Positions 37,010 to 46,765 of a stretch of DNA of 60,000 bases are shown one piece after another. The notes below the pieces were generated by a model. The model saw only the letters and a program-made list of their open reading frames with translations, made no database searches and had not been told where the DNA came from. The stretch is from Nematostella vectensis (taxonomy: Eukaryota; Cnidaria; Anthozoa; Actiniaria; Edwardsiidae), in contig NC_064045.1 of the NCBI RefSeq assembly GCF_932526225.1, positions 1,896,501-1,956,500 of the forward strand, read 5' to 3'. The translations under genes were made by a program, and so were the position numbers. Position 1 is the stretch's first letter. Each line of letters begins with the position of its first letter.

Positions 37010-38037
37010 GGTATCGGGCCTAATGTATATTTTAAACGCATCGGATTTCCATCAACCCATAGCCCTTATTTGGGAATCCGAATAGCCCTTTTCGTAGGTG
37101 TGACAAACCGCTCCGATCCGAAAGCTATGGCTCTTATAGCGAGAAGTGTCCAACTCACAAAAACTAAGGCACCGATTTAATTCTAATGAAAATTGGGACA
37201 TAGATACGGGATTACCATGGGATAGAAAAAGAGGCCCTGGTTGGGATCCCCTCGCAGCGCAGTAATCCATAATAGCGCGCACTGGGCAGTAGTTGGCCGA
37301 CGGCAAACGCGCAATTGTTATCTCGAACGGCCTATTACTCGTGGTATGCTGGAAATGCGAAGTCGTTATCACTAGTTTACTTATCTCTTTGCCGCTTTTA
37401 TAGAGCGCTAAATCTCTGATTTGAACGACTTGATCGCCTAAGGCAGATATTTTTGGGATTAATTCACCTATGCGGAAAAACCCGTAGAAAGCCGCCATAA
37501 ACATTGCTTTGAATAGCGTGCGTTGCGAGGCCGAAGAATTTGTGGAAACAAGGGCATCCACCAGCTGGTGTAACACTGTTTCTGTTATCGGCAATCGCAC
37601 ATCTGGTGATTTTTGTTTTTTGACAGCTGTCAAAAGTTTGTGAATTATAAACGCTTGCGTTGGGTCCGGCATGCCTTTTAGCTTATGTACGTAGCCTATC
37701 GAAGACATATATGACAGGATTGTCGAGGCGGCTAATTGCTTAGCTCTCAAGTAAGAAATAAAGAGTGCTAAAGTAGGGGTGCCTAATGGGAGGTTTAGCT
37801 GGTCTGTGCGATAGAACTGATGATAAAACTGTCGAAACGTGTTCCATGCTCTAGCGTAAGCTTGTTGCGACCCGGAAGAGAGGGCATTACCTAACAGCTC
37901 GTTTAAAATACGCACCAAGTCTCCGGTCGTAGGCTCAGGGGTACCGCGGTTGGCTGAGTGTCCGCTTCGGGAAATATTTCTCGAAACTGATCGACCTGGA
38001 ACCGTGAAATCAAATCGGCCTTGGTGTTAGACTGAAA
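37010..38037 (-). pseudogene. DIRS-like tyrosine recombinase (with end of RNase H)
   Basis: The minus-strand frame starts as the RNase H/linker block SNTKADLISRFQVDQF (from about 38037) and runs, after a frame change, into a tyrosine recombinase (main open part 37918-37052). Visible are the N-terminal SAM-like helices (SGSQQAYARAWNTFRQFYHQ), LPITETVLHQLVDAL, the first catalytic Arg in FYGFFRIGEL, and the His-x-x-Arg box in KSHSFRIGA. An in-frame TGA follows QIRAMG. Past it the frame continues WKSDAFKIYIRP, which holds the expected catalytic Tyr, so the stop truncates the enzyme just before its nucleophile. The change looks like CGA to TGA. Recombinases of this type join the circular DNA intermediate of DIRS elements to the genome. 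The upstream RNase H half and reverse transcriptase lie at 40215-41205, separated by a copia insertion. The stretch 36900-37009 is probably the element's 3' non-coding end. Confidence 0.85.
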
Positions 38038-39536
38038 GTAGTAAAGCCTCCCCAGGTCTTTCATGCGAAATCTCTCCTGGAGAATCTGCTTCGTCTCTAA
38101 CATAATGCCCATGTCACTTGCAGCAATAATAATGTCATCCACCCATATCAACATGTACACAACTTTGTCACCAATCTCTTTCTTGTATACACAATGATCA
38201 ACTGAGTTCTAAACAAACTGGTTCTCTACTAAACAGTTATGCAAAACTGTGTTCCAATTTCTACCAGACTGCTTTAAGCCATAAAGTGACTTGTTTAACT
38301 TATACACTAGTCTTTCATTACCAGAAGAACTAGGAACTTCAAAACCTTCTGCTTGATCCATATAGATATCACAATCAATAGGGGCATTTAAATATGCTGT
38401 CTTCACATCCATTTGATGTAAGATCAGATTGTTTTGTGCCGCTAGCTGGCATAGCACTCACACAGATGTAAGGTTAGCAGTAGGGGCCAAGGTTTCTTGG
38501 AAATCAATTCCTCTCACCTGATTGTAGCCCTTTGCTACATATCTAGCTTTGAAGGTATCACCATCAGCACCCTCTTTGATGGTGTAAACCCAGCGACCCC
38601 CCACTGCCGTTCTACCTTCTGGCAGGTTAGTTAGGCTGAAAGTATCATTAAGAAGAGAATCCATTTCCTCTTTCATAGCTCCTCTCCAGTTCTCCGATTC
38701 TTGAGATTCCATAGCTTCTTGGTATGTCTGTGGAAAAGATGAGATTTTGTAACAATAGTCAACTGAGCTCATGACTTGATTGCTCTCAATCTCCCCTTCA
38801 GTAACATATTCCACAGGGTGTATAGGAGGTCTTCTTACCCTCCTAGGATACCTAGTCTCAGGTGGAGCCTGAGACTCACATGGCTCTCCCTCAGCCTCCC
38901 CTGTGGGCCCCTCTACTTCCTCGTCTGGGGCCTCTTGTGGGCCATCTACACATGGAATACTGGCATTAACTGGATCATGGTTACCAGTAGTGGGATGTTG
39001 GAACAACATGGCTTCCTCGTTGCCTGGCAACAAGCCATCTGTTTGTGTCTGTTGCTCAACGACACTCTTTGTGGGAAACTTCACCACCCTATACTTCCTG
39101 ACTTTGTTGGCCTCTGGAATATATACAAGATAAGACAGGCTCCCCTTATCATATCCCAGGAATACTCCCTTAGTACATCTGTCATCAAGTTTCTTTTTCA
39201 TCTGTTTGTACGCAAAACACTCAGACCCAAAAACTCTCATGTTAGATAGATTAGGCTTGCGCCCTGTCATGGCTTGGTACGGCGTTTGCTGTAGACGCTT
39301 ATTAAAGCATCGATTGCGTATGTACGCAGCCGCACTTACTGCATAAGGCCAGAATTCTCTACTAACATTACTCTGAGTCAGTAGGCACCTTCCCATCTCA
39401 AAAAGAGTTCGCCAGTGGCGTTCAGCAGTGCCATTCTGGTGAGGGGAGTTTGGACACGATTTTCTATGGTTGATCCCATTTCTTAAAAGAAGAGACTCGA
39501 ACTCATTTGGAATGAACTCACCACCTCCATCAGATC
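38037..39536 (-). pseudogene. Ty1/copia integrase end and reverse transcriptase
   Basis: The minus strand reads, from 39536: the last catalytic region of a copia integrase (GGGEFIPNEFESLL, SPHQNGTAERHWRTLF), the conserved copia post-core block (NRCFNKRLQQTPYQAMTGRK, FGSECFAYK, GVFLGYD), an acidic/proline linker, then the reverse transcriptase (ENWRGAMKEEMDSL, GRWVYTIK, FKARYVAKGYNQ, HQMDVKTAYLNA, KSLYGLKQSGRNW, and the catalytic WVDDII). Two in-frame stops interrupt it, near 38459 (probably CGA to TGA) and near 38207 (probably CAG to TAG). It stops at MKDLGRLYYF, where sequence passes in frame into the DIRS RNase H. The end of the reverse transcriptase, the RNase H and the 3' LTR are therefore missing. 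Confidence 0.9.
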
Positions 39537-40070
39537 TTATGGTCTATCACTTTGGGTGATGACAACAACAAATGGCTTGAAACTCTCTGGCAAACCCTTG
39601 AGAAACATCGCAATCAGTAGGCTATCTGTCACTGTTTTTTTTTTCTTGAGAGCTGTGGCTGCTTTTTCAGCCCTTATTATATACTCTGTGACAGATTCGT
39701 CGGGCGATTTCACGGGCGACGTCAACTCGGTGTAAAGCGAAATTACACGTGGCTTCCCGGTTCCAGCGTAATGTTCTCGTAAAATCTTCAGCGCTTTTCT
39801 TCCATCATCAGTTGCATCTCTCATAACTAATGACAGGCTCTTGTCATCGAGGAATTGTATCAGCTCGGCAAATGCTTCTTCGTTCTTCGAGGCATCAACT
39901 ACGCCCCCGGCAAGGATGATATCTTTCAATTTCTGAAGCTTCATGTATCCTAGAAACTTTATCTCCCATTGTTCGTATCTTCTTTCATCTCCATCGAACA
40001 GAAGGCGCCCGTACCTTCCAGTGGCATCTCGCCTAGGCCCATAACCTGTTGTATTAGTTGCAGCGCTCAT
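39537..40070 (-). pseudogene. Ty1/copia gag (UBN2-type), truncated
   Basis: 177-codon frame starting MSAATNTTGYGPRRDATGRY, with RLLFDGDERRYEQWEIKFLG, a charged middle and SPDESVTEYIIRAEKAATAL, typical of copia-type gag polyproteins (UBN2 family), which form the virus-like particle. It ends at VVVITQSDRP and a stop. The next bases already code for the integrase DGGGEF block, so the zinc-knuckle end of gag, the protease and the integrase N-terminus were lost in one internal deletion at about 39537. The start is the first ATG of the long frame and fits the family. Confidence 0.85.
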
Positions 40071-40214
40071 GATGGAGGAAAACTATCGTGGATTACACAA
40101 AGACACATAAAGACACGCCATCTTGGTTAGCTCCCGAATCGCGAAGAACATCCGGGATCTTTTATTTGTATAATCATACACAGGGATCCCATCCCATGAG
40201 ATCACACTCTAACA
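40071..40214 (-). repeat. Probable copia 5' LTR/leader remnant
   Basis: On the minus strand DIRS RNase H coding sequence stops at about 40215 and is followed by TGTTAGAGTGTGATC, a typical copia LTR start (TGTTA). A TATACAAATAAAAG stretch (promoter/polyadenylation-like) and about 90 bp of leader before the gag ATG follow. No second LTR is present for comparison, so the LTR end and primer-binding site cannot be fixed. Confidence 0.5.
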
Positions 40215-41205
40215 CTATGGCCCCAGATATGGAGTGCCAGTACGATTGGGAAAAATTCCAAAAAGGTTATGTTAAAGTTTTGCCAGGCTTTTTTCAAAGC
40301 CACGTAAAACCAGTGCGTTCCTAAAATCGCGCCATAACCTTTTGACCCTGCTGTGTCTGTAAATAGCCCGAGCTTTGACGATAGTTGCCAACGCTTCTCG
40401 ATAAAAAATGATCTGCCGTTATGATCATGTAAAAAAGATTGCCTTGAGATCGGACCTTGAGATCGGACTTAGCCTGGCGCGTTAACCTTATGCAATGCGC
40501 TGGGTGCTTAACGCCTCGAGTGAGATCGATAAGTCGACGTAGAAACGCGCGCCCCGGCAAAACGACTGAGCATGTGAAATTTATGAGGCCGATAAGCGAT
40601 TGCAATTCCTTAAATGTGACTTTTTTGCGTTTAAGCAAAGGGGCTATCAAAGCCTTACACTTTGCGAGCTTATCGCCGGGTAGCCGTGCTTCTTGGTGCA
40701 CTGAATCCAGAGTAATGCCCGCGAATTGCAAACACGTCTCTGTACCCATGGTTTTTTTCCTGTGCAATGGAAACCCCGAGGAAGTTACACATAGAATGAA
40801 AGTTATGTCTTCCCGGCATTTTTCCGCACTATTGGCGATAAAAAGGAAGTTTATCTAAAATATGCAGAACTCCGGATGCCCCATATCGCATGGGATGAGC
40901 TAAAAGCTTCGAAAATTGCACAAGATGAAGAACAACCCATAGGGAGACAGCGATCGTAATACAGGAACCCTGCAACGTTAGGCCTAATAGTGGATGATCA
41001 GACTGGTGTATAGGAATTATTCTTAAGGCAGATTTAATATCTTGGCCATGAGGGAGCCAGGGCCCATCCTCTGCAGGATAGAAATAACATCCGAAATTGT
41101 AGCGTAGTGCACTGAGGAATATTCCTCGGGTATGAAATCGTTGATGGAAATACCATGAGGGAAAGACAAATGTTGAATAAGGCGGTATTCCCCTGGTGTC
41201 TTTTT
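40215..41205 (-). pseudogene. DIRS-like reverse transcriptase and RNase H start
   Basis: The minus strand from 41205 gives SLMAKXDIKSALRIIPIHQS-like palm sequence with the first catalytic Asp, then YYDRCLPMGCSSSCAIFEAF (the P-G/S-S-C-A block of DIRS reverse transcriptases), a damaged catalytic-box region, LQFAGITLDSVHQEARLPGD, FKELQSLIGLINFTCSVVLP, then RNase H with LFTDTAGSKGYGAIL (about 40370-40320) and FNITFLEFFPIVLALHIWG (about 40280-40225). Several frameshifts are present (for example near 40860 and 40320). The element is cut at its upstream side by a LINE tail (41206) and inside its RNase H by a copia element (40214). It is the upstream part of the recombinase copy at 37010-38037. Confidence 0.85.
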
Positions 41206-43115
41206 ATAATAATAATGAGTTTAATTCAACCTTTCGCAGTATAGACTGGATTACAGTTGAGTCAGAGATACAAGTAAGCAATACAATAAACTACAATTAA
41301 TCAAATGTAATTAGCATATTTAACAGTAACGAACTCGTTGAAACGACTCGTATTAGTAGGCCTCTGATAAGACTTAGATTTAGATCTGAGATTATAACCT
41401 GGATCATGCGTAATGCGACGCCCTTTAATGATAGGAAAAAGAGGATTCTCTGGTTTGATTCTGGAAACGAATCGCTGGCATGCGATATTTCTTCGCTCGT
41501 GCAACGTTGGAAGCTTTGCAAGCTTGAGTGAGCCCTCATAACTACTACCTGGGAAAGCGATCTTGAGCGCACGCCTCTAAACATTCTCTAGGGCGTCAGA
41601 CAGATAATTTGGAAGGTTCGCAAAGGCTGCAGACGCATATTCAATTACCGATCTGATAAGTGACCGGTAGACTGTTATCAGCTCTATGGCATCCAGGCCG
41701 CATTTCTTAAGTACTCTTAGAGCATAAAGCCTTTTGTTAGCCTTCTTAATTATGAAGTCGCAGTGCGCAACCCATGTTAAGTCACACGATATGAGAACGC
41801 CAAGCAGCTTGAACGACTGCACCCGATCGATGGTATTGCCGCCTACGGCCATGGGCTGCCAACTGCAACTATCATAGTTTAAGAAGCTAACGGACATTTC
41901 TTTGCACTTTGATGGATTAAGGCGCATGTTATTCTTTAGGGCATATGCTTGAATGTCGTTAACAATGTGTCCTAGGAGGGATGGTGAGTTCCTAGGTACC
42001 ACCTCAAGAACAGTCAAATCATCCACGAACTTAGCCCGCGGGGGCCACGTCCTGACCAAGTCATTGAACATTACACAGAAGAGAATGGGCCACTGGTACA
42101 CTGGGGGATTCCCCTGTTAAGTAGTTGCGAGGAAGATGTTTTACCATCGAGGCAAACAGACTGCGAACGCCCTTGTAGAAAGGCTGCAACCCAGCGCAAA
42201 AGTGCCGTTTCAACATAAAGTGATCTTAACTTATCTAGTAAGATGTGATGGTCAATTAAATCGAATGCTTTTCTAAAATCCGCGAAAAAGAGTCTAATCG
42301 GGCAATTGCCTAGATCAAGGGCCTCAAGCATAAGGTGTAGAATATAGACAATAGCCTGTTTGGTAGAAATAGACGCAACTGCAAACTGCTTACTATCTAT
42401 TTTATCTAAGACAGCGGGGAGCATTCTCGAAAGTGTTAGTCCTTCCATGATCTTGGCGACTTGTGACGTTAGGGAGATAAGTCTCACATCGTTTTCCACG
42501 GTCTTGGCATGCTTGGACTTAGGGAGAGGACGTGCGATAGCAGACTTAAGAAGAGATGGGAAGAAGCCATCAGTTAGCGAGCTGTTGTAAAGGTCGCATA
42601 TGACCAAAGCAAGTTCGAAGGAGAAGGTCTTCAGGATGGTATTGGGAATTCCATCGGGACCTGGTGCTTTTTTTTTATCTTGGTGGCAGATAGGGCTCGC
42701 TCAACCTCCGGGATGGTGGCAAGTAACCTAGCAGGGACTTCATCGACTTGAAAGGATGCCACATCGCGAGTAGTTAGGGGGGGGGGGGGGGAGGTCATAG
42801 GTCAGCCCGACAAAGAAGGAATTCATCCTGTTACACAGAGACTCGAGAGGGTCGGAATCACTTGTGACAAGGAGCTGATCGTACCACTTTCCGTTACGAC
42901 AGGAGCCACCAGATAAAGCTTTAACCTCCTTCCACCAACGACTGATGTTGGACTCTTTGAGGGCCTCGACCTTTCTCTCATAGAAGGTGCGCTTACAAGA
43001 TTTAATTAGCCGCTGAACCTTATTACGCCACAAGTGGAAGGCTGGTGAGCCCTTGCCACCCCTGGAGAAGGCTCGTTGCCTTTTAGAAATAGCGAGGGAT
43101 AACTCCTATCGGCGA
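41206..43115 (-). pseudogene. 5'-truncated LINE, reverse transcriptase part
   Basis: The minus strand reads, from about 43115: SLAISKRQRAFSRGG, the linker RWWKEVKALSGG (43033-42740), then reverse transcriptase blocks FPSLLKSAIARPLPKSKHAK, VENDVRLISLTSQVAKIMEG, KQFAV-STKQAIVYILH, FFADFRKAFDLIDHHILLDK, RGIPQ, and after a frameshift near 42090 the catalytic FVDDLTVLE, NNMRLNPSKCKEM and LLGVLISCDLTW. C-terminal blocks follow to about 41300. The plus-strand edge at 41206 is an (ATA/ATT)n tail, the 3' end of the element. The endonuclease is absent, as expected for 5' truncation. The closest relative in the window is the fragment at 54827-55606. The insertion interrupts the upstream part of the DIRS element that continues at 41205. 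Confidence 0.88.
42777..42791. repeat. G15 homopolymer
   Basis: Fifteen consecutive G on the plus strand. On the minus strand it lies in the LINE frame, where it encodes a run of prolines. Length is likely unstable or mis-called. Confidence 0.9.
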
Positions 43116-43135
43116 GCAGTAGAGTGATTTAAGTG

Positions 43136-43170
43136 CGTGTCCGCGACAGGACCATGCAGTCGCGGACACG
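43136..43170. repeat. Perfect 12-bp inverted repeat (hairpin)
   Basis: CGTGTCCGCGAC and its exact complement GTCGCGGACACG are separated by an 11-base loop. It is GC-rich in an AT-rich neighbourhood and lies just beyond the truncated LINE end. It could be a transposon end or a structured RNA remnant. No partner copy was seen in the window. Confidence 0.75.
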
Positions 43171-44078
43171 CCGATCTGGATGAAACTTGGCCAGTTTTTC
43201 AGAGGACCTCCACACCTCGAACGGTTTGAAGTTTGAAGAAATTAGGGGGGAGTTAGACCACCCCCTTTATTTTGGGCCTGAAATGACTTTGAAACTCCTT
43301 TTAAAATGGCTCCATTTCCCGCTTCTCTTAAGCAAATACGTTTTATTAAATATCAATGACACTTACTATGATTGTTTTCACATATCTATCGAGCTAGTAT
43401 ACGGAAGACCATTGCATTTAGTTAAATTTCAAGATGTCACGAGCTGTCAATCGAATCTCCAATTTCTCTGAGTTTTAAGAGCCTCTAAAATCATCAATAT
43501 TTAGGCCCAAATATCCCCAACACGCGAAAACCACTAATACCAGATGAAAGAGGGGTTTTTCCGACTTTCAAAATCTGCAATGAAATTTCTGGGCATATCT
43601 ATTGTCGCCCTGTGACGTCATCGTGAATATGACGTATTCGACTCAGGGATCCCGCGTCAAATGTTTGCTATAATGGGTCCTTAGGGTCGAAAAAAAAGAG
43701 TCACACTTCTCGTTATTCACCACATGGACTAAATAGATAAAGAATATGATTTTAATGATGATAAAAAGTAACAATGGGTACCTGTGTTGTCGCTTTTCGG
43801 ATTCTGCGAGAATTTGTTGTAAAAGATTTGTCCGAAAATGGACTCCTTTCAACACCAAGACGACCATATAGATATTCAAACATGAAATAAACAATGTTTT
43901 AAGGTTGCACTGTTGCTATTTCTGTTGCTCTCCACCATTCTCTCAGCAATTCGTGTCAAACTAACAATATAAAATAACATTTCGAGCTGACAAAAGTGAC
44001 ATAAGGGCTACCTAGAAACAATTGTTGCATTGCTGTGTCGAAAATTAACATGTGAGAGAGTTTGATCTAGTTTGACTT
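43171..44078. other. No gene seen
   Basis: About 900 bp of AT-rich DNA. The open frames (for example 43187-43471 plus, 43643-43894 minus) show no motif I recognise and look like chance or decayed repeat sequence. Confidence 0.4.
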
Positions 44079-44610
44079 TTAGATTGACCTCTGCACGGAG
44101 AGCTGACTCCGGACTGCTTGACGGATAACATGAATATCGATCTCACTGTTCTCTCCGCTTATGGCTCTGAGTTCTTCTAACCTAGGCTCCTCCGGAAGCA
44201 CTTGCTGGCGTAACTCGCCGGAACGATTAAGGGCAGCCAGTCTGGAAAAGTAGCTTGTGATTTGTTGCGTTGTCAACCACTCCACTTGCGAACCTCTTTC
44301 TTCCGTCATCGCTTCTCAAACTTTTTAGTCTTGTCGCTACTTCACTTGGGTCTGCTTTCTTTCCTGTTTGCTCGCCCTCAAGAAAAACGCCGGTCAGGTA
44401 ACGCTTCACTTTATTCAGTGAAGCGTACTGCTTTCTTGGACCTCTTTAAGGCACATCCTCTTTTTTCTGTTGGCTGGACGCTGGCTAGTTGCAGGTCGAA
44501 TGATATTTCGTTGTTTAGCTCTCTAGCTGCTGATACCACATCTTGGCATGCCTTCGCCCACTTTCTCTTAATGTTGTCATACGATGAACTTAGCGGAACC
44601 CACGTCGTTC
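44079..44610 (-). pseudogene. Broken hypothetical protein with LTTQQI.SYFSRLAA motif
   Basis: Minus-strand blocks in order across frame changes: NIKRKWAKACQDVVSAAREL and SFDLQLASVQ (about 44580-44480), RSKKAVRFTE, KRYLTGVFLEGEQTGKKADP (about 44405), SEVATRLKSLRSDDGRKRF, then after a frameshift EWLTTQQITSYFSRLAALNR and a C-terminal tail to 44079. The pattern (basic, K-rich, GKKADPSEVA, QQI-SYFSRLAA) resembles uncharacterised proteins I recall as repeated in coral and anemone genomes. At least one stop and two frameshifts show it is dead. Its position downstream of an SGNH-like gene on the same strand suggests one mobile element with two genes. No catalytic motif is visible. Confidence 0.5.
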
Positions 44611-44699
44611 AGGTGAACACCATCTTAAGACAAAAAATTAACTTTCGTGTTCCAAAATCTGACCAGAATCTGGCAAATGGAAATGGGGCAATGGCCTGC

Positions 44700-45095
44700 T
44701 TTTAATAGCCAGTAAGTGCTCCGACCCCTTTGGTTATAAAGAGTATCTCTGGCCGAGCGTTTAAGAGTCTGGCAAACACAGACAAGGTCCACGTGGAATC
44801 GCTCCCCCAATAAACGAACGAGGGCCTCTATTTGAGGGCCAACTACGGCAGCACTTGCCGACACTAAATCGTTTGAACCGATTGGTAAGATAATAATGTC
44901 TGGGGCGAAATTCTCGACTACATCCAGATCGTAAAGCTGTAATTTATATGCTGTTCTACCCCCGACCCCATGGAATTTTACTCAAATATTCGAAACTGAA
45001 ATTCCGAAATTCAATTTGCAATAGTTGTGTACCATGTGGTCGTGAAGGCGGCGAACAAATGAATCTCCTAATATTAGAACACGTGCATGTGCCAT
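44700..45095 (-). pseudogene. SGNH-hydrolase-like protein, broken
   Basis: The minus frame from an ATG at 45095 starts MAHARVLILGDSFVRRLHDH, containing the GDS block with the nucleophile Ser. After an in-frame TGA at 44982-44984 it continues VKFHGVGGRTAYKLQLYDLD, then PDIIILPIGSNDL with the GxND block, then LLGERFHVDLVCVCQTLK. These are blocks I, II and III of SGNH/GDSL hydrolases; the C-terminal D-x-x-H block is not found. SGNH hydrolase genes are known passengers of some retrotransposons, including Ngaro-type tyrosine-recombinase elements, which fits a DIRS-rich neighbourhood. It could instead come from another element family. Only the single stop interrupts the part examined. Confidence 0.65.
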
Positions 45096-45224
45096 AGTGG
45101 TAAGTACTTGCCTTCACAAGGGTTCTTATAGTGGCCAAACCACCTGCATCATGTGAAAATGATATCCGGATATTCCCCGCTGTCCCCATCAACCTGTCAA
45201 CCTTATGTAGTGAAACTATAATTA

Positions 45225-46090
45225 AACCTTACTCGAGATAAACTCCATTATCCCGCGGGACAATGTTTATTTTTTGGGAATTATTCCCTATTGTTCTTGC
45301 TGTCGAGATTTGGGGATCTGCGATGCGGAACCACTGCGTTGTTTTCTTTTCTGATAACCAGGCTGTAGTAGAAATCCTAAATAAGCAAACCTCCCGTGAG
45401 CCGAAGGTTATGGTATTGGTCCGTTACCTGGTCCTAACCTGCTTAAAGCACAATATTTTGTTTTGCTCAAAGCATATTGCTGGAATCCTTAACACAAAAG
45501 TGACCTATTATCGCGCTTACAGGTCGAGAGGTTCCGCGATTCACCCAAGTCGGACCTCCTAGCCACGGAAATCCCCCGTCAATTTCTGCCAGAGAGTTTG
45601 AGTCTGGTTTGAGCGCTTTGTTGACAGCCGCTTTGACAATTGCTTCTAGAAAAACCTATTAGCGGGCATGGCATAAATATTTGGACTTTTCACGCCTGTT
45701 TTGTAATACCTTCTTATCGCTACCGATCAGCGTGAGTAACATAGCACTTTTTGTGGCATATTTATCAGCGCAACAATTTGCTCCCTCTACTATCTCTACC
45801 TATATGTCGGGTTTTAAGTTACGTTCACAAACATTATTAGTCAATAAGATAGTTTCGGCCCATAGAAGGCTCTGCTATCGGCCTGATGTGCGTTTCCCAA
45901 TTACGCGAGATGTGCTGCATCGTTTGGTCCAAGCGCTCGGCCATACCATTTCCTCATCTTATTGCCGGGTGATGTTTCAGGCAATGTTTTTGACCGCTTT
46001 TTATGGTTTCTTTCGCGTGGGTGAGCTATCGACCAAGGCCCCGAATCGGGAATCCGCTATACTACGTTACCAATTTCAACTGGTGTGATC
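45225..46090 (+). pseudogene. DIRS-like RNase H end and tyrosine recombinase N-terminus
   Basis: The plus strand gives ELFPIVLAVEIWG (45278 on), then VVFFSDNQAVVEILNKQTSR with an RNase H catalytic Asp, CSKHIAGILNTK and, one frame over, DLLSRLQVERFRDSPKSDLL. The recombinase follows: LSALLTAALTIASRKTY then a TAG stop and RAWHKY, IALFVAYLSAQQFAPSTIST, RFPITRDVLHRLVQAL and FYGFFRVGELSTKAP with the first catalytic Arg (about 46015-46040). It ends near 46080, before the His-Arg-Tyr half. Frameshifts lie near 45275 and 45500. It is the same family as 37010-41205 but on the opposite strand, and complementary in extent to the plus-strand fragment at 3940-4475. Confidence 0.82.
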
Positions 46091-46251
46091 TCTGAAAAAA
46101 TTTATATACATTTATTAATTAATTGAATGATTAGAAATTAAAGCCACAATTATCCAAAACAATCACTTTATATTGTGTTTACACTGCTCGCACGCTACGC
46201 TTCCTTGTTTTAGATATTCATTATCATAGTTTGTTAATTAGTACTTTGATT

Positions 46252-46305
46252 CCCGGCATAAATTCCACATTATCGCAAAAAAAAGATAATGGGTTTTATG
46301 CCGGG
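46252..46305. repeat. Hairpin with 21-23-bp arms
   Basis: CCCGGCATAAA...CATTATC (46252-46274) and GATAATG...TTTATGCCGGG (46285-46305) pair almost fully around a GCAAAAAAAA loop. Arms this long suggest a transposon terminus or a small inverted-repeat element. DIRS elements also carry complementary regions near their ends, and this lies about 170 bp beyond the truncated recombinase, so it may be such a region. Confidence 0.75.
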
Positions 46306-46765
46306 ACGCGAAGAATATCATAAGAGGTTAATCTGATGGCGGCCTTATGACAAGGGTGATTGATCCTGTGTTGATGGCCCCTGTCGTTGACAGGGTATGT
46401 AAACACTTCTCTGCACGCAAGCTGACCTCTTTGCTTGTTAAGCACAACCAGTGTGATTCTGGTTCCTTATTCGCAGTTCCTTATAGATAGATAGTTTATT
46501 TTCCATTTCATTTTCTAATTAATCAATACATTTTACATCATTAAATAAAATGAAATGAAGGGAAGGCTATGAAGCTCCTTGAAGCTTTTCTAGTAGCCTC
46601 CCTGGGTAAATATTAATAGAACTAATTTACAATCAGGTTGCAGGTAGCATCAAACTAGCTTTTTGTATTTTTGGTTTTACATTGAAGAGTATGTCTCTGT
46701 TAGAATAATACAATAAAATACTAAATTGGAATACTATTTTTGGAATACTACAATACAATACTAAA

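Noticed and set aside
38776-39249. 157-codon plus-strand open frame
   Set aside because: It is antisense to the copia integrase/reverse transcriptase, which has clear motifs on the minus strand.
44262-44705. 147-codon plus-strand open frame rich in Phe, Leu and Ser
   Set aside because: The minus strand here gives a motif-bearing protein (GKKADPSEVA, QQITSYFSRLAA). The plus frame is its shadow.
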